From Mycoplasmataceae bacterium UBA3729 (GTDB lineage Bacteria > Bacillota_I > Bacilli_A > Mycoplasmatales > Mycoplasmoidaceae), in the NCBI GenBank assembly GCA_002372615.1, contig DFHG01000004.1, positions 1 to 64,000 of the forward strand: a DNA stretch of 64,000 nucleotides. The letters run 5' to 3'. How positions within the stretch are numbered: position 1 is the stretch's first letter; every line of letters starts with the position of its first letter. The notes beneath the pieces are model-generated. The model saw only the letters and a program-made list of their open reading frames with translations. It ran no database searches and was not told the DNA's origin. Of this stretch, positions 49,631-59,534 are shown piece after piece. The position numbers were made by a program, and so were the translations under genes.

Positions 49631-50481
49631 TGACAAATAATTCATTTTGAACAAAAATTTTTTCCTTCTTAAAAAAATGGTACATTTTTATTATTCTTGC
49701 AATCATTTATATCCCATTGATTTTAGTTGTATTAATTAGTTTTAATCCAGCTACAAATCGTGGAAACATTAGTTTAAATTTTGGTGTTCCTACTTTTGTT
49801 AATTACATTACTTTATGATCAGATGACATATTTGTTAATGGTTTATTAAATACATTACTACTTTGTGCAATTATTACACCAATTAGTTTACTAATAGGAA
49901 TTATTGCCTCTTATGGAATATGAAAATCAAATGTAGTTATTAAATCATTTGTAATGAATGCATCAAGATTATCAATTATTAATCCTGATGCAATTACTGG
50001 TATTAGTTTATTAATTTTATTTTCATCAACAATTATTCCTATGGGTTTTAATTTTGGTTTTTTTACTGTAGTATTAGCTCATATTTCGTTCTGCACGCCT
50101 TATGTGATTATTACTGTATACCCAAAAATGATAAAAATGAATCCTAACTTAATTATGGCAAGTTATGATTTGGGTGCTGGTAAATTTAGAACATTTAGAA
50201 AAGTAATTATTCCTTATTTAGCTCCTTCTATTCTATCAGCTACTGCAATAGTTATTGCTATGTCATGAGATGATTTTGTTATTACTAATTTAATAAACGG
50301 ATCATGACAAACAATTGGTACAGCTATTTATATGACAAGAAAAGGTATCAAGGCATGGGTTATTACTTTTGGTGCAATAATGATTTTAATTACTATTTTA
50401 GTTATTATGATTTTATCAATAATCAAATTAAAAAGAACTCATTTTAATAAAAATAAAAAATTAAATAGGAGGAGTGTATAA
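49630..50481 (+). CDS. potC: Spermidine/putrescine ABC permease PotC
   Basis: Second membrane subunit, 283 residues. N-terminal segment WYIFIILAIIYIPLILVVLI, five further helices, and the EAA-like loop MASYDLGAGKFRTFRKVIIP which matches that of PotB. First and several later Trp codons are TGA. Tightly coupled: the start overlaps the potB stop and the stop TAA shares its last A with the potD ATG; the GGAGG at 50468-50472 inside its end serves potD. Confidence 0.92.
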
Positions 50482-51806
50482 TGCAAATTAAAAAATTCTT
50501 ACCAATCATCTTAATAATTTCACCTTCTTGTTATTTGAATACAGGTTGTATGAATGAAAATGAAATAATATTTGCTAATTTTGAAAGTTATATGTCAATA
50601 AATTTAATTAGACAATATCAAAATGAAGCGCAATTCATTTATTATGGTACAAATGAAGAAATTCAAACCAAATTTAAACAAAATTATGATGTTGCTATTC
50701 CTACAACATATGAAGCAATTGATCTTTTGAGCCAAAATTTACTAGAGAAAATTGATTGATCTCTATTTAACTTAACTAATGAAAATGGTGAACCAATAAC
50801 TAATGGTCATGAGGCTGAAGTATTATTTACTAATGAAATAAATAATATTATGAATTCTATGACTGAATATTGCAAAGAAAAAATGCCTGAATATTTTAAT
50901 AATAATGAAACATTATATGATTATTGCATTCCATATTTTCTCCAATCATTTATTTTTGCTTATAAAGGATGCCGAGCAATTGATGAATTAGATAATTGCA
51001 CAAATTGAAATGACTATATAACTCAAATGACAAAAAATAAATATTTTGACCCAACAAAAACTAGTCATATTGGTATAGTTGATGATAGTAGAACAATATA
51101 TGATTTAGCTCATATTATGTTAACTGAAAATAATACTAATAAACCTTATATAAATCCTGATAATGAAAATCAATCAATTAGTGAGTATAGAAAAGATTAT
51201 CAAGCATTTACAAAATACTTTTATGGTAAAAACAATTTCTATTTTAATACTGATTCACAGGAAATATTAAATTCATTATCTAATCCTTCAGGAAATCATT
51301 CTTCTTTTGCATACAATGGTGACATTTTGTATGCAGCAATGGGTGCTGGATTATATGATAGTTGAAATGAAAATAATTTCCATATTTCAAATATTAAAGA
51401 TTCTGTATTAGCTTTAGATGTTGTTGTATTAAATAAAAAACTTGATAAGAAATTAACACATAAACAAAAAGTTTACAACATTGTCAATAAAATTTGTCTA
51501 AATGGTTGTGATAAAGGTGAAAGAATTTCTGATACAAAAGGAAATGATGATTATGTTTATGGTATTATGGAAAATTTTGATTACATTAATTATACGGCAG
51601 TATTTAAAAATATTGATGACTATGTTTTAAATGGTGACTATTTTAGTGAAGAAGAATATGCACCTGAAGAAATTAATTTATATAAAAAAATTTATAAAGT
51701 TGTTGCTGATAATGATGACATCAGTAGACTAATTGAATTACCAATTAGTAATCTTGCAAAATCTAATATGCATTGAGCTTATAATGAAGAAAAAGAGAAA
51801 ATTTAA
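50481..51806 (+). CDS. potD: Polyamine-binding lipoprotein PotD-like
   Basis: Substrate-binding protein of the polyamine importer, 441 residues, anchored as a lipoprotein: signal segment FLPIILIISPSCYL and lipobox L-N-T-G-C with the lipidated Cys at 23. The mature part follows the PotD layout with FANFESYMSINLI (where PotD has NWSEYI), YDVAIPTTYEAIDLL, and AYNGDILYAAMGAG in the later lobe. Six TGA Trp codons. Its 3' end overlaps tsaD by 23 bases. Polyamine specificity is inferred from the operon. Confidence 0.87.
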
Positions 51807-52716
51807 TCCAACAATATTAGCAATAGAAACTTCTTGTGATGATACAAGTATTGCCATTTTAAAAAATAATAAAATTATTTTTAATAAGACAATCACATGT
51901 TATGATACCTATAAAAGATATCAAGGTATTATTCCTGAATTAGCAGCACGTAGTCATGCTGATAATTTGAATTGTTTATTAAATGATGTATTAAATACAA
52001 CAAAAATTAATATCAAAGAAATAGATTATATTGCTTATACTAACAAACCTGGATTAATAGGATGTTTAAATGTAGGTAAAATTTTTGCTAAAACATTAAG
52101 TTATTTATTTAATAAACCATTAATACCTATTGATCATATGATAGCTCATGCATTTAGTTTTTGTATTAACAAAAATAATATCTTACAATATCCATTTTTA
52201 GCATTAGATGTGTCTGGAGGACACACTATCATTTATTTATTCAAAAGTATAAATGAATATATTATTGTTAACCAAACTACCGATGATGCAATCGGTGAGG
52301 CACTTGATAAAATTGGCAATGAATTGGGTTTACCTTATCCAGGTGGAATTAGTTTAGATAAAATATTTAACAAATTAAAAACTAATCTTCCTTTTATCAA
52401 ACACAATCATCCAACAAATGATTTTAGTTTTTCCGGTGTAAAAACATATGCTAAAAATTTAATTAATAAAAATGAAGACAAAATCGCTATTGGTAGCAGT
52501 TTTTTAAAATGATGTGTTGATGAATTAATTAATAAAATAAAATGATATGAAAAATGTTATGATGTTAAATTTGTATCTATTGGTGGTGGAGTTGCAGCAA
52601 ATACTTATTTAAGAAGCCAAATAAATAAACTTAAATCTAAAGTTTATCTTGTTGATAAAAAGTATTGCGGTGATAATGCTGCAATGATTGCAAATCTAGC
52701 TAATTTAATAGCATAA
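51784..52716 (+). CDS. tsaD: tRNA N6-threonylcarbamoyladenosine transferase TsaD
   Basis: Transfers the threonylcarbamoyl group onto A37 of ANN-decoding tRNAs, with TsaB/E partners elsewhere. The 310-residue protein shows the ASKHA fold features: ILAIETSCDDTSIAI (11-25), metal ligands HMIAH (118-122), SGGHT near 145, and IGGGVAANTYLR plus CGDNAAMIA near the end. The ATG at 51784 overlaps potD; earlier in-frame codons lie inside potD and are unlikely starts. TGA Trp at about 242 and 254. Confidence 0.95.
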
Positions 52717-52724
52717 TATTATTT

Positions 52725-53909
52725 ATGAATAATACAAATAAAATCAAATGTCCTAAATGCGGTGAAGAATTTGATATTACAAATTCTGAATATAATACAT
52801 TATTAAATTCAATAAGTGAGCAAGAAATAAATAAACGTGTTAATGATCAAACTAAATTAATTGAAAATAATTTACAAAGTAAATATGACCTTAAAATTGT
52901 AACAGATAAAAATGACTACATTCAACAAATTAATAAACTTGAAATTGAAATTTCTAATTTAAATAATAAATTAAAAAATAATGAAATTGATAATAAATTA
53001 AAAAATTCAGAAGAAATACAGAAGTATAAAGATCAAATTAATAATTTAAAGAATCAAATCTTATCTAAAACTGATTCTTGAAAGGAACTTGAAAAAAAAT
53101 ATAAAGAGGATATTGAACGATATAAAGATTTCAGAACAAAACAAAATAATAAACTAATTGGTGAATTATTAGAACAACATTGTTTTAATGAATTTAATAA
53201 ATATAAACCATTCATGTTTCCTATGGCAACTTTTGTAAAAGACAATGTTCCTAGTGATGAAACAAATTCAAAGGGTGATTTTATTTTTAGAAACTATACC
53301 AATGATGGTTTCGAATTTATTTCTATTATGTTTGAAATGAAAAATCAACAACAAACTACAAAAACTAAACGACATAATGAAGATTTTTATAAAGAATTGG
53401 ATAAAGATAGAAATGAAAAAAAATGTGAATATGCTATTTTGGTTTCAGAACTTGAAACTGAAAATGAATTATTTAATACTGGTATAGTTGATGCCTCATA
53501 TTTAGGTTATAAAAAAATGTATGTTATAAGACCACAATATTTTATTACTATTATTTCTTTACTAAATAATATTGCACAAAAAACAATTGCATACAAACAA
53601 CAAATCATTGAATACAAAAATCAACACGTTGATATTACTAATTTTGAAGATAAATTAAAAGATTATCAAAATGAAGTTGCTAGACATGTATCAAAAGGAG
53701 TAAGTAAATTTGATGAAGCTATTAAACAAATTGATAAAACAATTAATAATTTAAAAAAAATTAAAGATGATTTATTAACAGTATCTAGGGATAAATTATT
53801 ATCTGCTAATGATAAACTCCAAAGTATAACAATTAGAAAATTAACTTACAATAATCCAACCATGCAACAAAAATTTAATGATTTAAAAAAATCAAAAAAT
53901 AAGCAATAA
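52725..53909 (+). CDS. DUF2130 protein with zinc ribbon, coiled coil and nuclease-like core
   Basis: A 394-residue cytosolic protein. N-terminal zinc ribbon half CPKCGEEF (9-16), a long Asn/Lys/Glu coiled coil to about 145, then the DUF2130 domain with KGDFIFR and ISIMFEMKNQ (a PD-(D/E)XK-like D...E-x-K pattern) and ILVSELETENE, and a final coiled coil. Family members are widespread, mostly uncharacterised. It starts 8 bases after tsaD and ends before a terminator. One TGA Trp at about 119. Confidence 0.82.
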
Positions 53910-53926
53910 ATTTTAAATTAAAAAAT

Positions 53927-53950
53927 AATCTTAGTAAACTTACTAAGATT
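53927..53950. terminator. Bidirectional terminator between convergent genes
   Basis: Eleven-base arms AATCTTAGTAA and TTACTAAGATT with a 2-base centre, A run before and A/T-rich run after, placed between the convergent DUF2130 and nuclease genes. Confidence 0.75.
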
Positions 53951-53978
53951 AAATATATTTTTAAAAAATAAACTATTA

Positions 53979-56147
53979 TTAACCCTTTAAATAGAATGAA
54001 ACTCCAATTGGGTTATGATCAGAATAAATAAATTCTGTATCAAATCCAAATGTAAAGTTTACACCAATATTATTTGAAACCAAAAATCCATCAATTGTTG
54101 TAGTATATTGATTTACATAACCATTTTCATCATCTACTCTAAAATTATAACCTGCATCTCTCACAGTTGGAATTGCATGTGTAGTAAAGAATTTAGCTTG
54201 ATTATTTTCAGTTCCGGCAACTGGTAACAACTCATTTAAAACACGTTTACTTAATGATGCATCTCAATAATAGCTATCATCATAATATCTTCACTGTGTA
54301 CTTTTTTCTCATGCATGTTTACTTTGATTAAAAATTAATGGTTCCTCTGTAGGATTATCAATCAATGGTGAATATAAATGTTTATGTGGATGACTTCCAT
54401 CTATATAAGTTAAACAAACATGTTCACTTGTTGGATCGTTTTCACTTTCAAAATAAACTACATCTCCAATTTTGTATGATTTGCTACTATCATAATCAGC
54501 ATAACTTGCATAACTTGCATTAGTGGTTGGTTTTGCTGGATCAACTTTCCCTCATTTAAAATCTTTAAATGATAATGGTGCTATTGCTGGGTCATTTTCA
54601 TCATAAATAATTTTGCCATTAAATTTTATATCAGAACCATTATATCCATATGTTTGGGGTAAAACTTGATTTCAATCAGCTCCTAACAATACATAATTAC
54701 CTTTATTAATTTCTTCTTTAAAAATTTGATTAACAAATCCCAACTGTTGCAAACGGACTTGTCCAGTTTTATCATAAGCAGAAAAGTGTACATTAATAAA
54801 AACAAATTCTTTACCGTTATTAACTGGATATCTAGTAATAATTAAACAACGTTTTAATTCAAATGTATTGAGTGGGAAGGTATCAATATTTGGTATTGTA
54901 ATTCGCTGAGCATTATGTTTCATTGTGTATTTTGAAAATATTGATAAACCTGATAAAACTTGTCCGTACATTTGATGCAATGGTTTAGGTACTCATGGAA
55001 CAGAAAAGTTATAACCAAAAACTGAGCTATAATGATTAGCAAAATTATCATCATCATTAAGTTCAGGATTTATATCACCAACATATTCACTATAACCATT
55101 TTTTCTCATTCTTTTGTATGTGTCAACATAATAACTTCTTGTTGAATTTCTATCTTGTTCTTGGAAACAAATAAAATCAAATGTACCAGTTCCATCAGAA
55201 TTTAATGAGTTATTAAATTGAGTGATTGCTTGTTGGTTATCTTGTACTTCAACATCTTGTAAAAAAATTCCATTTTCATCAAAATATGATTTATAAGCTG
55301 CAGCGCCTCTTAAATTTTTTGCTTGAATAGTTAAATCATGATTATTAGTCTTATAAGATAAGTCATGATTTGCATTTAATATTCTTGCAACACCTGCATC
55401 AGATTTTAATACTGCATCTTTGCTTTGTGCTCTTGACTGAGAATTTTTAGATTCAATTTTCATATCCATGAAAAAATGCATATCTTGATTGTATGCATTA
55501 TAACCAATATTGTAAGACAAAGCAGAATAAGAGATTTTTTCTTCAGTATTAGAGGTTTTTAATAGATTATGTTCAAGTTTTATTGATTCTAAACGGTCAT
55601 CATCAATTTTAAGTGATATTGTAACTGGAGGTTTATATACAGCAAAAATACTTCCTAATAGAAACGAAGGGAATAATAAAATTAATCCACCAATTACACC
55701 AGATATGTATATTAACGAATTTTTAACAACAACATTTTTTGTTTTTTCATTTTTATTAATTTTACTATCTTTAATGATATTGTTATGATTAATAAATTGA
55801 AAGGAAAAACCAACAAATGGAATAATCATTCCTATTGAATAAAAAATAATATCTTTTAATTTTTGAGTTTTAATTGATTTAATTAATCTACTTATTGAAA
55901 AACAAATATTAATAATTAAAAATACAAAACTAAACATGATTGTAGCACCAAAAAATGTTCAATACCATATTGTCCCAAATTGTAAAAATGTTAATTTACT
56001 ATCATATGCTGTATAGTAAACAATAAGTAATACTAGCATTAATACTATAGTTATACTGTATACTAAATTTCATATGCAATACTTATCAAATTTGAATGAT
56101 CTTAATTTCAAATTTCCATTATTTTGTTTTGTGTTAATATTATTCAT
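53979..56147 (-). CDS. Membrane-anchored nuclease, endonuclease/exonuclease/phosphatase family (MnuA-like)
   Basis: A 722-residue surface nuclease. N-terminal membrane region of about four or five segments (to residue ~200), then an ectodomain of the DNase-I/EEP fold: YNIGYN, FICFQEQDRNS (catalytic Glu), INVHFSAYD, LLGADWNQVLP (D-x-N) and the final SDHNPIGVSF (D-H). The family digests extracellular nucleic acid for nucleotide uptake, essential in Mollicutes without de novo purine and pyrimidine synthesis. Multiple TGA Trp codons. The gene is preceded by a 224-base gap. Confidence 0.85.
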
Positions 56148-56364
56148 AAAAGTATGTATACTATATATTTATATTATATAGGAAGTATATTTGATAAATT
56201 AATATTGGAAAACATAATATTACTTTAAATATTCATGTTTGAGATCTAAGTAAATGTATCTAATGCAGTCAATGTGCTATAGTTTGTCTATATATGCAAT
56301 TCATTCACATTTTATCAGATGAAAAAAGCAATCAAAATTAACATTAAATTAATTGTATTTTATG

Positions 56365-56370
56365 TATAAT
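56365..56370 (+). promoter_or_regulatory. -10 hexamer of the rplJ-rplL message
   Basis: TATAAT within TATGTATAAT, just before the L10 leader and about 157 bases before the rplJ start; the TG two bases earlier resembles an extended -10. Confidence 0.55.
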
Positions 56371-56371
56371 A

Positions 56372-56450
56372 GTTAGGCAATATGCCAAAGACAGTAACTG
56401 GTGCTTTGTACCTTAATTTGTTACCGAGGTTATATTTTTCATTAATTTTA
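56372..56450 (+). ncRNA. Ribosomal protein L10 leader
   Basis: The conserved pair of strand segments of the L10-leader element is present: GCCAAAGACAGTAAC at 56384-56398 and GTTACCGAGGT at 56420-56430, where AGTAAC pairs with GTTAC to form the family helix and the internal AAGAC/CGAGG bulge stays open. The L10(L12)4 complex binds such leaders and shuts off its own message. It sits between the promoter and rplJ, exactly where the element belongs. Ends are approximate. Confidence 0.8.
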
Positions 56451-56526
56451 ACCTAATCTTAAACTAATTTGGCCATATTGAGTGGTCAAATTTTGTGCTT
56501 ATTGCAAAAAAGAAAGAAGGAAAATT

Positions 56527-57021
56527 GTGAAAGCTATTATTGAACAAAAATCTAATGAAGTCAATAGATTAGTCAATGATTTAAAAGATGCTACCAGCAT
56601 CTTAGTTTTTGAATATCATGGTGTTCCTACTAAAATTATTACATCAATAAGAAAAAATTTACATAATGCTAATGCAAGAATGTATGTTGCAAAAAATAAT
56701 ATTTTTAATCGTGCATTTAAATTAGCAAATATTAATTTTATTAGTGAAATGAATGGTCCAAATGCAATTATCATTTCCCATGGCGATCAAATTGTTCCAT
56801 TTAAAGAAGTAAACAATTTAATTAAAGAGTATGGTAAAGTTGTTTACAAAAAAGGAATAATTGAAAACTCAACAATTATTGATAATAATCAATTATCACA
56901 AATTGCTTCTATTCCTAATCGTGAGAGTTTATATTCAATGGTATTATCTTGTTTACAAGCACCTATTAGAAACTTTCTATATGGATTAAAAGCAATTGCT
57001 GATACTAAACCACAAAATTAA
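56527..57021 (+). CDS. rplJ: 50S ribosomal protein L10
   Basis: Stalk base of the 50S subunit, 164 residues, binding L7/L12 dimers. MKAIIEQKSNEVNRLVNDLK is the family opening and the C-terminal LYGLKAIADTK helix holds L12. I choose the GTG at 56527, preceded by AGAAAGAAGGAAAATT, over the in-frame TTG at 56482, whose extra 15 residues do not look like L10. Followed by rplL after 9 bases. Confidence 0.93.
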   Translation: MKAIIEQKSNEVNRLVNDLKDATSILVFEYHGVPTKIITSIRKNLHNANARMYVAKNNIFNRAFKLANINFISEMNGPNAIIISHGDQIVPFKEVNNLIKEYGKVVYKKGIIENSTIIDNNQLSQIASIPNRESLYSMVLSCLQAPIRNFLYGLKAIADTKPQN

Positions 57022-57030
57022 GGAGAAAAT

Positions 57031-57402
57031 ATGGCAAAATTAACAAAAGAAGAAATTATTAATTCATTGAAAGAAATGAATTTATTAGAAATCAATGATT
57101 TAATTAAAGCTATTGAAACTGAATTTGGTGTTTCTGCTGCTGCTCCAGTTGCAGCAGCTGCAACTTCTGCTAAAACCGAAGCGCCTACAAGTGTAACTAT
57201 TAGTTTAATAGATGCTGGTACACAAAAAGTTGCAGTTATTAAAGCTTACCGTGAAGCAACAGGTGTTGGTTTAATGGAAGCAAAAACTGCAGTTGAAAAA
57301 GTACCTACAAAAATTAAAGAAAACATTAAACCAGAAGAAGCTGAAGAAATTAAAAAAGTTTTTGAAGCTGTTGGTGCTAAAGTCAAAATTGATGCTGAAT
57401 AA
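57031..57402 (+). CDS. rplL: 50S ribosomal protein L7/L12
   Basis: Stalk protein that recruits translation factors, 123 residues. N-terminal dimerisation helices ([20 protein letters not shown]), an Ala-rich hinge with [17 protein letters not shown], and the compact C-terminal domain with [20 protein letters not shown] and the [16 protein letters not shown] ending. Good Shine-Dalgarno AAGGAG at 57020-57025, which overlaps the rplJ stop. Confidence 0.97.
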   Translation: MAKLTKEEIINSLKEMNLLEINDLIKAIETEFGVSAAAPVAAAATSAKTEAPTSVTISLIDAGTQKVAVIKAYREATGVGLMEAKTAVEKVPTKIKENIKPEEAEEIKKVFEAVGAKVKIDAE

Positions 57403-57407
57403 TTAAA

Positions 57408-57677
57408 ATGTCTATTTCAAGAGAATTTAAAAAACAACTTATAACTCAATATGGTGGTAATGAAAAAAACACTGGTTCTATTGCTAGTCAAATAGCAATA
57501 TTAACAGCTGAAATTAATGCAATTACTTTACATATTAAGTCTAATCATAAGGATTATTCATCAAAACGAGGACTATATACAAAAGTTCAACAAAGACGTA
57601 AATTACTTAATTATTTAATTAAGAATGATATTGAACAGTATCGTAAATTAATTAAAGAACTTAATTTAAGAAACTAA
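57408..57677 (+). CDS. rpsO: 30S ribosomal protein S15
   Basis: Primary 16S rRNA-binding protein, 89 residues, all helical: TGSIASQIAILTAEINAITLHIKSNHKDYSSKRGLYTKVQQRRKLLNYL region carries the family H-x-K-D-x-x-S-x-R-G-L motif. It starts 5 bases after rplL, an arrangement (rplJ-rplL-rpsO) unlike the common rplL-rpoB order. Followed by a strong terminator. Confidence 0.96.
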   Translation: MSISREFKKQLITQYGGNEKNTGSIASQIAILTAEINAITLHIKSNHKDYSSKRGLYTKVQQRRKLLNYLIKNDIEQYRKLIKELNLRN

Positions 57678-57735
57678 GCACAATATTCATTTAAATTTAT
57701 TTAAATAGTATTTAGTTATAAAAAATTAAAAGATG

Positions 57736-57763
57736 AAGAGCATATTATGTATGCTCTTTTTTC
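57736..57763 (+). terminator. Intrinsic terminator after rpsO
   Basis: Nine-base arms AAGAGCATA (57736-57744) and TATGCTCTT (57750-57758) around loop TTATG, then T residues. Confidence 0.88.
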
Positions 57764-57846
57764 TTTATATTGGTTACCTAAATATAATGAAATTGCTTTC
57801 TTAACTATTTATTCACTAAATATATAAAAATAGCGAATGGTGTAAT

Positions 57847-58446
57847 TTATTTTAATAGAGGAGTATTACTTTTTAAAAAGATAATTCTATTCAATTTTGC
57901 TATAGAATAATAAGATAAAACATAATTCTTATACATTTTGATATGAATATGTTTAATTTTTGTTGTATCAAGTCTATTGGGGGCTTTTATAAAACCTGTG
58001 CCTTTATATTTAAGATATGCTTCCTTAATAACTCAAAATTTAGCAAATGTTAGTTTTTTATTAAGTGAATTTTTATATCTAGAAAATTCATTATGATGAA
58101 GAATATGAGAAACATTATCTAATTTTATTGAATTAGTTTCAACAACATCAACTCCTACAGGATAATTGGATAATGCACATACCACAATATTTTTAGTATT
58201 TGATAGATTAAAATGAATTTTGCTATTACGAATGTATGGCTTACCATATATACTAAATGATAAGTTTTTAATATTAGTTTTTTTCTTTAATAAATTAGTC
58301 AACAATAGATATGAAATTACTTCAATGTTTTTTTGATTATCATTCTTAAATTTATTAACATGCTTTATAAATAAATTTGGTAAATTTTCTATCAAATTTA
58401 ATTTGTTAATTTTAGAAGCATTATTTAAAATGTAGATGTTAAACAT
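57847..58446 (-). CDS. 4'-phosphopantetheinyl transferase, Sfp-like
   Basis: Moves phosphopantetheine from CoA to an acyl carrier protein. From the ATG at 58446 the protein is 199 residues and lines up with Sfp: opening strand MFNIYIL, SIYGKPYI near 65-72, the fold motif VGVDVVE at 97-103 (magnesium Asp) and FWVIKEAYLKYKGTG at 137-151, the W-x-x-KEA catalytic stretch. Trp138 is TGA. An earlier in-frame ATG at 58545 would add 33 residues (MFWFKILIIL) that match nothing in the family, so the shorter start is preferred. Runs opposite to ybaB. Confidence 0.8.
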
Positions 58447-58582
58447 TTTCTTACTAATATTTTTTGAATAATTTTGAACTTTTAAATGATATTTTAATTT
58501 TATATATTTTGAAATTAAAATTATCAATATTTTAAATCAAAACATATTCTTGGATATTTAAATTAATTGATACCGATATAGA

Positions 58583-58617
58583 TTGACATAATACATAGAA
58601 ATATATAATATTTCTAT
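58583..58617 (+). promoter_or_regulatory. Consensus promoter of ybaB-recR-ligA with overlapping inverted repeat
   Basis: TTGACA at 58583-58588, a 17-base spacer and TAATAT at 58606-58611 (or TATAAT at 58604 with 15 bases). Arms ATAGAAATAT (58595-58604) and ATATTTCTAT (58608-58617) straddle the -10, so a bound protein would block the polymerase. Confidence 0.65.
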
Positions 58618-58635
58618 TGTATCAGGAAAATAACT

Positions 58636-58926
58636 ATGAATCTAAATAACTTAATGCAACAAGCACAAAAAATGCAAAAAGAAATAAATAAAAAATTAGA
58701 AGAATTTTATACTAAAGAATTTGAATATGATTATCAAAATGGATCAATCATTGTTAAACTAACTGGTAAATTAAACATTATTGATATTAAAATTAATAAA
58801 ACATTAATTGACCCTGAAGATCCAATCACATTACAAGAAATGATCGCAGAAGCAATAAATTGTGCTATTACTCTAGTCAATGAACAAAAAAATCAAATTA
58901 TCCCAAGTAATAATGGATTAATATAA
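58636..58926 (+). CDS. ybaB: YbaB/EbfC family DNA-binding protein
   Basis: Small nucleoid-associated protein, 96 residues, usually next to recR as here. MNLNNLMQQAQKMQKEINKK is the Met/Gln-rich N-terminal helix, followed by NGSIIVKLTGKLNIIDIKIN and LQEMIAEAINCAITLV. It dimerises and binds DNA with low specificity. ATG at 58636 with AGGAAAAT before it; recR follows after 3 bases. Confidence 0.92.
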   Translation: MNLNNLMQQAQKMQKEINKKLEEFYTKEFEYDYQNGSIIVKLTGKLNIIDIKINKTLIDPEDPITLQEMIAEAINCAITLVNEQKNQIIPSNNGLI

Positions 58927-58929
58927 AAA

Positions 58930-59532
58930 ATGAAGCATTTTAATGAATTTGAGCATTTAATTGATTATTTAATATCATTACCTGGTATTTCTAGAAAACA
59001 AGCTGAACAAATTTGTACATTTTTGGTTAATGAAAATGAAAATAATATTGATCAATTTATTGATTCCATTAATAAATTAAGAGCTAATATTCATTTGTGT
59101 GAACAATGTAACAATATTTCTAATAAGTTGCTATGTGATATTTGTGCAAATTCAGCACGAGAAAAAAATAAATTATGTATTGTAACAACTTCTGAGGATC
59201 TTAGAAAAATTGAAGAAACAAATTCATATTATGGATTATATTTTGTATTAAATGATGAAATTAATGTTAAAGGAAAAAACAAAATAAATAAAGAAACTAT
59301 TCAAAAATTAATTCATTATTTAAATGTAAATAAATTTAATGAAATTATTCTTGCAACTAATTGAACAGCTAATGGGGAAGCAACAGCATACTTTTTAAAA
59401 GGTTTAATCAATGAATATTTGCCAAATACTAAACTATATAGATTAGCAGTAGGTTTACCTATTAATTCTGCATTGAATTATGCTGATAGTGAAACATTAT
59501 CACATGCAATTAAAAATAAAACAAAATATTAG
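58930..59532 (+). CDS. recR: Recombination mediator RecR
   Basis: Helps load RecA at gaps, 200 residues. Helix-hairpin-helix region LPGISRKQAEQICTFL, a zinc module CEQCNNI...CDICA near 57-72, then the TOPRIM domain with LCIVTTSEDLRKIEET and the later ATNWTANGEATAYF stretch. One TGA Trp. Normal length (about 198). It is followed 2 bases after the stop by ligA. Confidence 0.93.
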
Positions 59533-59534
59533 TT

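Noticed and set aside
56482..56526. Earlier TTG start for rplJ adding 15 residues
   Set aside because: The added residues do not match L10, and the GTG at 56527 has a good ribosome binding site.
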